NCBI GenBank assembly: GCA_003550325.1
Contig: QKWP01000127.1
Span: 338,881-402,880 of the forward strand
Length of the DNA: 64,000 bases
Source: Gigaspora rosea
Taxonomy: Eukaryota > Glomeromycota > Glomeromycetes > Diversisporales > Gigasporaceae
Direction: 5' to 3'
In this document: positions 22,988-35,193 of the stretch, one piece after another
Layout: every line of letters starts with the position of its first letter
How positions within the stretch are numbered: position 1 is the first letter of the stretch
Translations under genes and position numbers: made by a program
The notes under the pieces: model-generated
Databases searched by the model: none
Told to the model about the DNA's origin: nothing
What the model saw: only the letters and a program-made list of their open reading frames with translations

Positions 22988-24594
22988 ACAAATCAGCAAA
23001 AAGGAATAGAATTGGAGTTAAGTTTAAAAATAAACATTAATTTATTATTAAAATTAGTAGTATAATAAATGATCTGATCAGGTTAACAAGTAAGAATGAT
23101 CCAGGTGGAACATTTTGGCTTTTCTAGTTCTCTAGCTAATTCTTATATTGAGGATTCAACTGGCTTATCAGAATCTAAATAGTGGTGCTCACTATCTTCT
23201 GGCCCAAATTCAAATGTTGTCAGCTACTTTCATCCCGAGTGTGCGTAAAAAATGTGAAAAACTATCCAACCCAAATGATATTTATCGAATAAAAGAGAAA
23301 TTGTTACAGAACTTAGATAAAATAAGTTTTGACCAGGACTATAGTTAATGAATTGGTTTGTGATGGATATAAAATATTGGTTTTATTTTTATTATCAAAA
23401 ATTGGTAGATATGAACAATTTGAATGGAATGAAATGGAGTTAAAAAGGATGAAATGAGGTATTCATTATAGCAAAAATAAAAATAAGCAGGTACAAATAA
23501 TCAAGACAGAATGGATTTGGAGTTAAGAATAACAATAAAGTATTTATCTGTTATCAATAATTAGCAGGTATGAATGGATGATCTGGTCAGAATCATGAGC
23601 AGGTGAAAATAGTTTAGACAGAACATTTAGCTTGGCTATTATTATGAATAGAACTGGATTTATGAAGGATGTAAATTGGCATTTATCAAAAATTGGTAGG
23701 TATGAATGATCTAAACAATCTAAACAAAATATAAATTGGGATGAAAATGAGATATTTATTTATATCAAAACTCATCAGGTATGAATAATCAGAAATTGGA
23801 GTTGAGAATGATAAAAGTAAGTGTTCATTATTATTAATAATTAGTAGATATGAATGAATAAACCAGTCTGAATTGTTAGCAGGTAAGAATGATCTGGGCG
23901 AATATTCTGGCTTGACTATTGTTATAAACTAAATTGAATTATGAAAGATATGAATATGGCATTTATTTTTATTATCAAATTTGTTGATGTGAACTATCTA
24001 AAAGGTGGAGTTAAGAAGGATGAAAATAAGGCATTTATTATAAGCAGGTAAAATGATCAAGATGGTATGGATTTGGAGTCAAGGATAAAAAGGCATTCAT
24101 TTATTATCAATAATTAGCAAGTATAAATAAATGATCCAGTCTGGAATTGTATATTTTAAGTGGAACATTTTGATTTGACTATTATTATGAATGGAATTGG
24201 ATTTAATGAAGATATACGGCATTTATTTTTATTATCAAAAATTGGTAGATATATGAACTATCTAAACAAAATGAAGATGGGGTTAAGAAAAATTGCATTC
24301 ATTATAGCAAAAATCAACAGGTACAAATGATTAAGACGAAGTGGATTTGGAATTAAGAATAAAAAGTAAGGCATTCATTTATTATCAATAATTAGCAGGT
24401 ATGTATAAATGATTGTCAGAATTATAATCAAGTGAGTACGATTTAAATTATTTAAATGAAATATGAATTAGAGTTAAGGATAATAAAAATGAAACATGCA
24501 TTTATATCAAATTTAGCAAGTATGAATGATCAAAACAAGTTAGAATAAAAGGTGTTTATAATTAGCAGATATGAATAAATGATTAAGTTGAAAA

Positions 24595-24960
24595 TATGGG
24601 CCCTCAAAAGTAGAAACCAAGGAATTTGACTATTTTTTGAAAATTGACCTGTTTGATTGATTAGGTGTAAAATTTTAGGCTCAATCTTTTTTACTTAATA
24701 ATGAAAGTCTGATTACTTAATAAATTTTTGTGATACAACGGTTAAAAGCTTTTGATACTATAATCTAGAAATGGATTTACCGAGATTTATTGATAGTAAT
24801 ACAGAATCTACAAATCTAATAGTCCTGTTTAAACAGGTTTGTTAATCATAAATAACTTAATTTTAGATTGTTTTGATTTTGTGTAACAAAATAGTTTTTG
24901 CCGATTTTCTCAAACCCGTGATCAGCCAAATTCCTTGGTTTCTACTTTTGAAGGCCCATA
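24595..24960. mobile_element. 366-bp MITE in Sel1 relict
   Basis: Nearly perfect inverted ends of about 35 bp starting TATGGGCC and containing CAAAAGTAGAAACCAAGGAA. No ORF. It lies between recognisable Sel1 remnants (NKG-like before, AGTAAGAATGATAAAT after). Confidence 0.8.
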
Positions 24961-25638
24961 TTAGCAAGTAAGAATGATAAATTTATAAAAATATAAATAT
25001 AGTATTTATCTTTATTATCAAAAAATTGGCGGAATGGTTTTGGAGTTAAGGATAAAAAGTAGGGCATTTATTTATTATTAATAATTAGCAGGTATGAATG
25101 AATGATCTAGTCAGAATTATAAACAGATGAAGGATGATCTAGATAGAACATTTTGATTTGGCTCCTGTCCGAATAGAATTGAATTTATGAATAAATATAG
25201 CATTTTTCTTATTAGTATTTATTGTATAATTGACTTTAGTCAAGCTGTTTGATTTATTCTGTTTTATTGTATAATTCTGTACACATAGTTTGGTTAAACA
25301 TTTGAAAAAAAAACATTTTGATAAAGTGATTTTGATTTTGACCTGTTTATATTGTAAAATTTTTATTAAAAAATACATTAAAAACAGTTTTTAACCAAAA
25401 TAAATTTGCTCTATAAAAAATGCATCGTAATATATCCTGCTATGGATATTTGATTTGTAGCATATTTAATCATGCATGTTCTCATTCTATAGCTTAATTG
25501 GGTTTTGTTTTTTACACTTATTCTTTTTAAGTTCATTAATAGCACTATTTGATAAAAAAAGAATAACATTTGTTTGTTGTCCATATAAGTAACTTTGCAT
25601 ACTCCAATTTGTTTTTTCTATTGTTTGACCAACAAGTT

Positions 25639-26206
25639 CTACTGCATTCTCTCCTTTAAATATACATTGGTACCATTTCGACTTGGAGAATATCTTGTAA
25701 AGTAGTTACCAAAAACTCCAACAAATAAACTTTCCAAACAAGGAAATTTTACAGATTGTAATCCTACATTCTTTATATTATTTTTTAATTGTTTTTGAAT
25801 AGTATTGATTAATATATTTTTGAATTCATCTAAAGCTTCTTGTGGTAATGGAGTTATATGTTTTGGTAGTATATTATAATTATAGTAAACTATTGATTTA
25901 TGACAGCTTAGTTCTTGTTTATTTTTATATGTTTTGTTAGGACAAAGATAACAACGAAAACAGTTAGGGTGGTAACAGATATTAATTCGTAATCCGTGAG
26001 TAAGGAAAAGGATTTGATTAGTGATCAGTGGGGTGCATATTATAATCAAAACAATTAATACCCATAATCTGGAGCCATTTTTTAATTTTCTCGATTTCTG
26101 CAAAGCTAACATCTTTTGTGTTTCTATGAAAATTATAAAGGCGATTTTTCTCTTCCTAAAAGTGGTGAATTCATCAAAATTGACCCAATGGGCTGTGAGA
26201 TATTAT
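25639..26206 (-). pseudogene. degraded C2H2-finger-like gene running into palindrome
   Basis: The open minus-strand frame includes YLTAHWVNFDEFTTFRKRK, then ETQKMLALQKSRKLKNG (first ATG at 26112), GSRLWVLIVLIIICTPL, CYHPNCFRCYLCPNKTYKNK, and an LPQEALDEFKNILINTIQ helix, ending at TAG 25639. CYLC followed by 13 residues and HKSIVYY looks like a C2H2 finger whose second His is lost. I recall a family of this look in Rhizophagus genomes, but its function is unknown. The 5' part lies in the left arm of the palindrome at 25982-26507, and the frame closes at a stop at about 26206, so the start is lost. Confidence 0.55.
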
Positions 26207-26507
26207 TATTTTATCTTCACGATCATATGAAATTTCTTTGCAAATCTGTAAAGAAATTTCATATGATCGTGAAGATAAAATAATAATATCTCACGGCCCA
26301 TTGGGTCAATTTTGATAAATTCACCACTTTTAGGAAGAGAAAAATTGCTTTTATAATTTTTATAGAAACACAAAAGATGTTAGCTTTGCAGAAATCGAGA
26401 AAATTAAAAAATGGCTTCAGATTATGGGTATTAATTGTTTTGATTATAATATGCACTTTGCCGATCACTAATCAAATCCTTTCCCTTACTCACGGATTAC
26501 GAATTAA
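25982..26507. repeat. 526-bp near-perfect palindrome
   Basis: Arms of 258 bp (25982-26239 and 26250-26507) around a 10-base loop GCAAATCTGT; only about a dozen mismatches are seen by eye. Each arm contains the 5' part of the zinc-finger-like gene, so the right arm is an inverted copy of coding sequence. It could arise by a foldback duplication at a broken end. Confidence 0.9.
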
Positions 26508-28580
26508 GTAATATTTTAGGAAGGAGAGGGTCTCTGAAATCTTATGTTAAAGATAGAAGTTCATAATAGCCAATCAAATTTTTCTTATATAGGGGGGAGG
26601 AGGGTAGGAGGTATAATAAAATTATATTATGTAATATATGTCACCACCCTTATTAACTGATTCATCATTAGAATTTTTGTTGTTAATTTTAGGAGTATGG
26701 ATATCTTTTTGATGCTTGTGATAGCCTTGTTGATTTTTAAATACTTTTCATGGACATAAAGGACAATGTACAAGATTGGTACTCATTTTAAATCTTTAAA
26801 AAAAAATAAGTTTTTTGTATATTTTTTTATAATATAAATATATATATATGTATAATAAGTACCTTTATATCTATTTATGCAATCTAGGGGTTAGGAGATT
26901 GGTTAGCACCTGGGAAGATTGGTTAGACACTAGTTCAAATAGTAAAAATTTAAATGAAAAATATTTTTTTTTGTTTTTTTTTGACGATCATTTAATATAA
27001 CAAGTTATGCGCCTACTAATGCACTGGAAGCTTTTTTTTAAGTCAAATTCAAAAAATAAGGCAAAGACAGTAATAGCAATAATTAAGTTTTAATAATCAG
27101 TAATATTGTTTTATATAATAAATTTTATGAATTACAATTAATAGTGGTGATTAATCAGTGCAGTTTTATTAAAGTTCTGGATTTACAATTTAATTATTTT
27201 AATATTTTTACAAGAATTTATTGTAGATATTAAATAAAGATGAATCAATTTTAAATAGTTTGTTATATAATAGTATGTAAAATATGGGCTTAAATAGATA
27301 CAGAATTAGATCAAATATATGTTACATCAACCAACCATATTAAAAAAATTATTTATACTAATGTTTGTTCTATTTATTTTTACAAAATTTATAAGCTATC
27401 ATTCTTTGTAATACATGATAATGTAGCTAAGTTGGTTTGTATTAATAATTATAGTAGTTTTTATAATGATCTGCTGCTAAAATTTTTCTATAACATTTAC
27501 TAATTATTTTATAATATATAGTTATATATAGTTTATAGTAAGTTTGAGCTGGTTTGTATTAAGTTATCGGATTTTCATTGTGTAGTTAAAGTTTAGTTAT
27601 TTGTATTTGGGGTTATTATAATTTTATCTATTATAGAACTTATTAGCTATAATTGTAAATAGTATATAGGCAAATTAGTTTGGAATTTTGGTAACTTTAT
27701 TTATTATAATAAACCCAACTTACTAAATATTGTAGTATTATACAGCTATATTTGAATTATCAGATTTATTATTGTTATTTGCTATGTAAAATTTAGATAT
27801 AGAACTTCAAATAATTGCAATAACACAAAATTTGTAGTCAAATTTGAGTTTGATCATAATTTCTATTATTGTTATTATAAAAAATTTTTGTTAAAGAAAT
27901 TTTTAGTTATAGTAATACACAATAATAGGATTAAGTTGAATTATTTTATTTCTAAAGCAGAACAAAGGATCTTAAGGTTAGGCAATAGAGAGAAAAAAAT
28001 AGATTAATATTGGTTATAGTGACAAAATAAAATAAAAGATACTCAAATTTTCAAATCAGTATTTATTAGTTTAATGCATTTTAGGTTGAATTTAGTAGTA
28101 TATAATATATTTTATATTTAATTTTAAATAAAAAACTTGATTTTATAAGGTATAACATTTCATTTAGTATACAGTTCTATATAAAAAAACTGATTGCACT
28201 ATGTCATATAAATTACTATTGCTATTGTTAATAATAATATTAATGTTATAATTTTTTGATTAAAAAATAACTTGATTCAATTTTTAATAATAATTACATT
28301 TTTATTAATATTGATAATAAATATGTTAGAAGTAGAGTAGTTTTATATAGTATTTTAAAATTTTTATATAAAATTGATATATGCTACTAATAAAACTTTT
28401 TTTAAATTACAACTAATACTTATTAAAATTTTACAAAATATAAATAAAATAATTTATCTATTATCGTAAAATTTGAACTATTATTAAATTTTAAAAAATA
28501 TAGTTGTATATATTACAAAGTTTTTTTGGGTTGGCTCAAATTTTTCTGGGTTGCACAAAATCTCTAATTCTGGTTGGACA
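26508..28580. other. AT-rich intergenic region
   Basis: Very AT-rich with no credible gene. A short block at 26885-26945 (GATTGGTTAGCACCTGGG, then AGTTCAAAT 30 bases on) resembles tRNA A and B boxes and may be a tRNA-derived repeat remnant, but no cloverleaf can be drawn. Confidence 0.35.
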
Positions 28581-28595
28581 ATTTGCATAAATTTA

Positions 28596-29731
28596 ATTTA
28601 TTTTTTTTTTTAATTAAAGTGCCCATCTTGGAACTTAGAAATTTTATTCAAGATATTAGGTCCGTCGGTATCCTCTAAGGGAAATACCGGCATTTGTTAC
28701 ATAGACGAGAATACATCTAGCCTCACATACACTTTTGGTGTCTAATTTAAGTGGTCTGCTCAAGGGTTCCATACTAGCTGCCATACCTGCAACCCAACTA
28801 TGGGAATTGCCTATTTAAACCCTCTAATCCATATAGACGAGAATATATCTAGCCACACATATACTTTTGGTGTCTAATTTAAGTGGTCTGCCCAAGGGTT
28901 CCACACTAGCTGCCATACCTGCAACCAACTACAGGAATTGCCTATTTAACCCTCTGATCCATGTTCCACCTGCCAACCCATCTTGTATCATTAGAACAGG
29001 CCCGTTACATAAGTCAGTCAGCAAGTTCTGGATACTTATCCATTGCCTTAGGACCCAGACAGGTATTCCCAGTCCTGTTATCCTCGACGGGAGACTTGGT
29101 AGAGCAGTACTTGTCCCATATAAGGTATTCACCTACACTTTGGTACTTATTGCTATGACTGAGGCCAACACTTGCGAGACAGGGTTACCCCTGTCCTCTT
29201 ACCAATACCTACTTCTGCCCTTGTAAGGTTCGCTTCAACCCCGGTACCCACTATCACTTTCCTACTGGTCCTTCACTGGTTTTTTCAGACTTCCAATCCA
29301 GTTGGCCCGGAAGGGTTAATCTACTCAGCATTATGTGCCATTACAGTTTTTCCCCCCCTGGTACCTACTTCTATAACATAGGTCCTTTTCTTCCGGTACC
29401 TAATCTGGCAGCCAGGTTGGTAGACCTTGTCCCTGGGGTCGATGTCCAGTACTTCAGCTCCGGTCCAATATTCCAGTTTTGGTAGCACCGTCAAGGATTT
29501 TTGCTACCTGCTTACTTTGGTCTTGCCAAATGGGTTTTTGTTTCTCCGGTTCCTTGAATTTGTCTGTGTCATGAGATACAACTTCGCCCAAAAGCACCCA
29601 TTCGAGATGGTAACCAAGGACTACAGGTAATGTACCCAACTGATCGACAGGAAACAGTTACCGGAACACAGGTCTATTTTTTCAAAGCGTCGTCAGTGGG
29701 ATTTGAACCCTAAATCTGCCACTTGGGAGTG
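28596..29731 (-). mobile_element. non-LTR-type retroposon with 15-bp target duplication
   Basis: A GC-richer block of 1136 bp lies between two exact copies of ATTTGCATAAATTTA (28581-28595 and 29732-29746). Read on the minus strand it starts CACTCCCAAGTGGCAGATTT, has a good pol III B box (GGGTTCAAATCCC) within the first 40 bases, and ends in an A-rich tail (reverse of 28596-28612). A target duplication of this length plus an A-rich tail indicates target-primed reverse transcription. Near its 3' end a unit of about 130 bp is tandemly duplicated (28704-28833 and 28834-28960), with AAGTGGTCTGC.CAAGGGTTC in both. The short ORFs on both strands show no reverse transcriptase, so it depends on another element. 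Confidence 0.8.
28704..28960. repeat. tandem duplication of a unit of about 130 bp
   Basis: Two adjacent copies beginning AGACGAGAATA.ATCTAGCC and ending CTATTTAA.CCCTCT.ATCC, differing at roughly ten positions. They lie in the 3' part of the minus-strand retroposon. Confidence 0.85.
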
Positions 29732-29746
29732 ATTTGCATAAATTTA

Positions 29747-31884
29747 TAAATAGTTTTATTACTAAATTTTAATATCCAATCTTTAAAAAATTTATATCTC
29801 ACTGAGTTTTTAACCAAATTTAATAATTTTACTATCATTAGAATTGGAAAACCCTACTTTACAAACTTTTCTTAAGAATAAAATTAGTTTACTTAATATA
29901 ATTTTTTATAAAATTAAATATAAAAACAATTTACCATTAAGTTTATATGTAATTTTAAAATAGTACCCTTTACTCTTAATTTATATAGTTTTTTTGGTGC
30001 TACATATTATTTTAATTAATCTTTTTTTTTTATTTATTATAATAGTATTAATTTTTATTACTATATATTACTTCTTTTTATTACCAAAATAAATGTTATA
30101 TTTGTACAATGAAACTTTTTAAAAAAGTAATTTAGCATAGCACCAAATGCTAACAATTTATTTAAAAGTGCTAAACTAAACTAAATTATTTAGTATGCAT
30201 ATAATAGTTGCTAATTGATGCATATTATTATTTATGCATTATCTTTATACAAAAAGGCTGAGAATTCTTAATTTTTTATTTTATTGAGATTTGATGCTAC
30301 TAATTTATGTATTATCTTTATATAAAGATTATGTGAATTTTAAAATTCCTAAACTATATGTTGTAAAGTGCTCTGGCTTATGTCTTTTTTTTTATTTGTA
30401 TACTCTAGTGTTTTTTTTATTATTTATATTGATACAATAATCTTAGCCTTTTTATTTTTAGTCACAGATAAAATTGGCATAACCCAAAAAGAATAGAAAG
30501 GTACCACAGCAATTTGGTATAATTTCTGGTTTTTGTACCTAACAACTGTGCAAGCAAGATACACATGTCAGTTTTTGCATTTTGCAATTTTTGGCATTGT
30601 TTTTTTATTCTCTTTTTTTGCTAAACAATGTACACAATCCAGTTTTGTACCTTTACATTCCAATTTTTGCACTATAGCATATCCAGTTCTTGCCTCTAGC
30701 ACAAGGTGCCACTTTAAATTTTTGAACATAGTGAAAGACTAGTAATTCTATATTATTGGCCTAAATTGAATGTATTAAATGAGAAAAAGTATTTTTGCTT
30801 TCAACTTACAGAGAGTTCAAAAATAGAAATAACTCAAATAGAGTTCAATTTTATTGAGTATAACTATTGTAATTAGGATTATAAATTAATAATCCCTAAA
30901 AGTCAAATTTGTATCAGCTTAATCCTGTGATTATGTAATATTATTAAAAGCTTTAATAATTGATTTGAATACTAATATACTAAAGCTAAAAACCAAGACA
31001 ATAGTATTAAACTATATACTAAAAATAAAAAGAATAAGAGAACAACCTATTTTAGTCTCCAATTTTGCTATAGCAAGACCCCAAGAACCTTTAGACCCAG
31101 GCCAAATCTTCTACACTGCTTTCTCTTGCCAGTTCAAGATTCAGAGTCTTGTATGATTAAAGAACATTAGATTAGTTAGATAGTAGTGTTGTAGTAGTTT
31201 TTAGCTATATATTTAATTGCCACTACTTTAATAATGTATGTATATATATACTTAGCTAGCAGTTTAAAAATTTATCTATAATAATATTAGCTAAAAATAG
31301 GTATATTCATAGGTAAGTTGATGATTATATAATCTAAAATTATGAGAGACTAACTAAAAAAGTAGACTTTGGAACTAATCCACAAAACCTAACAAACATA
31401 GACAATCTATTGAAGAAAATATTTAATTTGGCTAGTGACAGAGTAAAGGTTGGTCATTTCTAAAAGAGGACTATTTACACCTTGAGAATAGGTAATTAGT
31501 AAATTAGGTAATCAACCCTAAGATTTGATACTGGTTGTCTTATGGTGAGATTCCTTTTATTAATAAAAAAATTAAAAAATTAAAAAAAGAACAATAGATT
31601 TATAAAAAAATGGATCTAACTAATTTAACTAATATTTGTACCTATATAAGCTATATTGATCATTTTTATCAGATGACCAATGTGATCAGTTTGGCTGACT
31701 GATCAGACATATTCTTCTGAGAAATACCAGAAAGATGACGAATTCCTGAAATTACAAGAAAGCTATAATTTTGCATATTAGATAAATTTTGAAATGTTAC
31801 TATAGTAATCAATATGATCTAAGATCTAAAATATTGTAGGTTTACAAATTTCTTCTCTAAGTTACTATTGGTTGAATACAAATA
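29747..31884. other. intergenic, weak repeats only
   Basis: AT-rich. Near 30127-30160 a stretch AAAGTAATTTAGCATAGCAC resembles 34538-34560, so both may be ends of one repeat family. At about 31520-31560 the minus strand has a weak B-box-like AGTATCAAATCTTAGGG, a possible tRNA-derived repeat. The ORFs at 30533-30742 and 30965-31156 have no recognisable domain. Confidence 0.35.
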
Positions 31885-32224
31885 CAGTCGGACCTCCATA
31901 AATGCAACCTTCATAAATGCAATACCTCTCTAAATGCACATTTTTTCTATTCCATAAAATGTTATTAGTGCTAAATGCACGTTCTATATTCTGTAAATGC
32001 TCGTTTTCTTGAATAACATTTTATATTACACTAACCTCCCTAAATGCACATAGCCAATCAAATTTTAGTATTTAAGATAGGTTATACAGTTTTGGTAGAA
32101 GTTACACAAACTTGATAATCAAATTTTTAAAGCTGCAATTTAATTGGCTCACTCTAAATGCAATACCTCCCTAAATGCACGTTGTAGGCTTGTCCCTACG
32201 AGTTGCATTTATGGAGGGTTGACT
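31885..32224. mobile_element. 340-bp MITE, pogo/mariner-like
   Basis: The left end TA-CAGTCGGACCTCCATAAAT and, at the right, ATTTATGGAGGGTTGACT are inverted repeats sharing CCTCCATAAATGCAAC. The motif CCTC.CTAAATGCA recurs several times inside. CAGTCGGACCTC starts at a TA site are typical of pogo-type MITEs. No coding capacity. Confidence 0.8.
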
Positions 32225-34365
32225 ATTATTTTTTATTGATAAATTACTAATCGAGTGGCTAATAATGTAAGTTATCGAACAATTGCTTCGTAATTATTAT
32301 TTTCACTTTTTTAATAATAACATTTGGCAATTCTTTTGAATATAGCAACTCTTTATAATAAACCATTTTGAGGACTCTCTTTTTAGCATCTCTTCAAATT
32401 TTTAATAAATACAATAATAACTATAGCACGTTAACAATCATAAAGTATTAGATAATTTTTTTCGAATATTAAAGTATTATTATACTTTGTTATTTTATTA
32501 ATTAATTAAACACGCATATTTTAGACCATTCATATTTTATATTTTCAGTTAGCAGTCAAAATGTCATAATATGGTCAACCTTTATATAGAACAGATGTTT
32601 ATTATAGTAAGCCTTTAGAGTAGATTATATTTGACTATACTCAATATTTCGTTAGTAGAAAGTTAGTTTGCTCAATGAAGTATTGAAAAATAAGAAATTT
32701 TTATTTGAGCAACCAATGCACACATAACGATAAATATTTAAAATCTTTTTATGTTTCTATTTTTTTATTTTTTTTTATTTCTATTTATTTATTTTTTTCT
32801 ATTTTCTATTTTTTTTATTTTTATTTATTTATTTTTTTCTATTTTTTTATTTTTTTTTATTTCTATTTATTTATTATTTTCTATTTTTTTTAGAGTACAC
32901 ATGCGATGATTGAATATTATAGTCGAGTGATCATGATTTATTAAAATTAGTATTATTATATTAAAAATGAATTATCCAATATGCATAGAACATTTGGTGC
33001 ATGGTATAATATGTATACAAAACTATACATGGTATTATATAAAAATTTACTAGATTTTTTTTGAGATGTGTGACAATATTGAATATGAAGTATTTTGTAT
33101 TCTTTAATTGGAGCCAGCGTTTATTTTTTAACACACAAGTTCAAACCTTTATTTAGATGCACAACCTTTAAAATTTATTGCTTCAAATTCAAATTTTGTA
33201 CAGGTAAGTATTAAATTCCAAAGAAAAAAGTTTCAATTTATATTTTAGTTGAAAGAATTGCCAGTTTATTCAATTTTGTTCGATTAATTTAAGTAAAAAT
33301 TTGCTCGTTTAAAAAGAGATAGAAAAAAGTTTGTTCCAATAAAGGCGAAAAAATCTCGTATCTTTATAAAAACTATGTATAAAAATCGCTTAGTGGTAAA
33401 ATTTCAAGCTAAGAAAAGATAAACAACCAATGCATCTAAAGAAACGAATCACGATTTTATATATAAAAAATATATTATGAGAAACCATCAATTAATTAAA
33501 AAATAAGTAATCCACATATATTTTTGATTTAAATAGTATACCACGCACCCCAATAGAACATCTTCATAGAAAATGATCCAATTGATAATTTAATCAAATC
33601 GTTGATTACATCAATGTTCGTTATAAGGGATAGTTAATAAATATGCAAAGAATATTTGATCTAAACAATTATATCGAGCTGAATTACTCTATACTGCAAA
33701 ACTTGCCTTTATCGTCGTTGGTGATAGAAGATTTTCGTTACTTTCTTCACATATAGATAATGTACTTGTAATGGTAGCGGAAGATTTCTATCGCTATTAC
33801 GGATTTCTGCAGAAAAATGCATGATCTTTTATCGCTATAAAATTTTTATACTAGAGTACATAAAAACAATGATTAATCACTGATTATATCATTCTATCGA
33901 TACTTTCTATGCATATTGGATAATTCAATTATTAATTGTTAAAAATGATTTATTAACAATTTTATGTTAACAATTAATAATTAGAAGTCCCCATCGCTAG
34001 ATATAGCAAATCAAAAATGGCAAAGTGCAATTAAATTTTTTTTTTTTATTATCATTAAATTTTTACGAACAGATACCTTAAAAGTTAAAATTCGTTTACT
34101 CGCTCATATCAATATTCTCACAATCTTTTATTTCATCAAATGAACAAAATAATTGGTAAAAATGTACAGGACACTCATGACGGATGATAATTTTATTATA
34201 AAAAGAACGATTTACGATAATACTTTCTTATAAATGGTAAACAATGTATAGTCACGCATTATAACAATTGATTGTTGAGTGATGATCATCACTCTACCGA
34301 TCAGGGGAAACAATTTTGCATTTTGATTATTATTCGTAATCAACATATACATATATATACAACCG
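32225..34365. other. intergenic with low-complexity tract
   Basis: A TTTTTATTTCTATTTATTT-type low-complexity run fills 32755-32890 and creates a spurious Phe/Tyr ORF. A hairpin with AATTGTTAA arms lies at about 33932-33983. Nothing gene-like is seen. Confidence 0.4.
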
Positions 34366-34503
34366 ATGTCCGAAAGCGAAAATATTTTGAGCGCAATGCA
34401 GCTAGCTCAGCTCTTTCGCGTAGGCACGCGCTTGAGCCAGATAGAGCGCTTTTTATACAATCGGTTGAATTTGGTGAAACCCAATTTTACCAAAAAAAGT
34501 TAA
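34366..34503 (+). CDS. possible 45-residue small protein
   Basis: ATG-initiated ORF reading MSESENILSAMQLAQLFRVG, then TRLSQIERFLYNRLNLVKPN and FTKKS. Its codon choice includes several CG-containing codons, unlike surrounding AT-rich noise, and an MSES start followed by an amphipathic helix is protein-like. It could be a first exon. No homologue is known to me. A longer overlapping ORF in another frame (34272-34508) looks less natural. Confidence 0.25.
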   Translation: MSESENILSAMQLAQLFRVGTRLSQIERFLYNRLNLVKPNFTKKS

Positions 34504-34575
34504 CTTGACGAAAATCTATTTCCAAAATTAACCCAAAAAAGGTAATTTAGTGTAGCTCCAAACGCTGACAAATGA

Positions 34576-34651
34576 AATAACCGATCTAAACACTGATTCA
34601 AATTCTGATCCCGTGACCTTGGCCACGGGATCAAAATATGAATCGGTTATT
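34576..34651. repeat. 76-bp foldback hairpin
   Basis: AATAACCGAT...GATTCA...GATCCCGTG pairs with CACGGGATC...TGAATCGGTTATT around ACCTTGGC. It may be a tiny MITE or the end of the repeat whose other sequence (GGTAATTTAGTGTAGCTCC) lies at 34540. Confidence 0.65.
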
Positions 34652-35193
34652 CACGTGTAGTATCTTTAAATTATTTTATTACTTATAAACATGAAATAAA
34701 GTCGTGATTAATTGATCCGCATGTTATTTTGAATATGCCCATGTGCGCCTTTTTAAAATAAGAGCTAATTATTTGAATCAATACAATCTTCCATAAATGC
34801 ATGTAATTAATGTAATTAGGAAAAGTGTACTTACAGAATACGCGCTTTATGGGATATAATCTGCATATAATGTTACATTTCATTAGGCAGATCAATGATG
34901 CGTGTGAACTGCACCTATAGAAGAAAGTGTATGCAAAGTGAATTTATAAAGGATGCAATTATGGAAAATCAACTCTATAGCATTTTCCAACAAAAATTGT
35001 ATAGTACTGAGTGTAAAATAAGAATCCCATAGGCACTAATTAAAGGATGTAAACTATTTTTGAAGGAATCGATTTTCAAAATAATGCTCGTGAGTGTTAT
35101 TTCGTGCTTAAATAGTATAATCGTTACTACAATTAGAATCAATTACAAATTTAGGATTGATTTTAAAGCATCTATTCGTAATTTTTTGATCTA

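Larger units (their letters stand above)
22080..25200 (+). pseudogene. long decayed Sel1-repeat array
   Basis: Plus-strand fragments match the Sel1 unit over about 3 kb: NKAFIDYQKLANQ (about 22100), LGYCYE followed by a one-base slip into NGIG (22425), MNENKAFSY (22530), and NGIGFMKDVN-like copies near 23640, 23920 and 24185. Repeated GGCATTCATTTATTATCAA and AATTAGCAGGTATGAATGA words mark unit boundaries. The larger copies recur roughly every 260-280 bp between 23630 and 24200, so part of the array seems to have duplicated as a higher-order unit before or during decay. Frames slip constantly and stops are frequent. Two MITEs (22575-22987, 24595-24960) are inserted. A more coding-like insert of unknown origin lies at 23148-23348. 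It was surely once a Sel1 gene like that at 3.6-9.7 kb. Confidence 0.75.

Noticed and set aside
26021..26468. Two nearly identical 69-residue ORFs in opposite orientation
   Set aside because: Antisense reading of the zinc-finger-like gene's 5' part, mirrored by the palindrome.
28867..29639. Overlapping ORFs on both strands at 28.9-29.6 kb
   Set aside because: Open frames on both strands at once reflect higher GC in the retroposon; no reverse transcriptase or other domain is visible.
34385..34460. tRNA-like TAGCTCAGCTC and GAGCCAGATAGAGCGC words
   Set aside because: No B box and no cloverleaf with acceptor pairing can be drawn.
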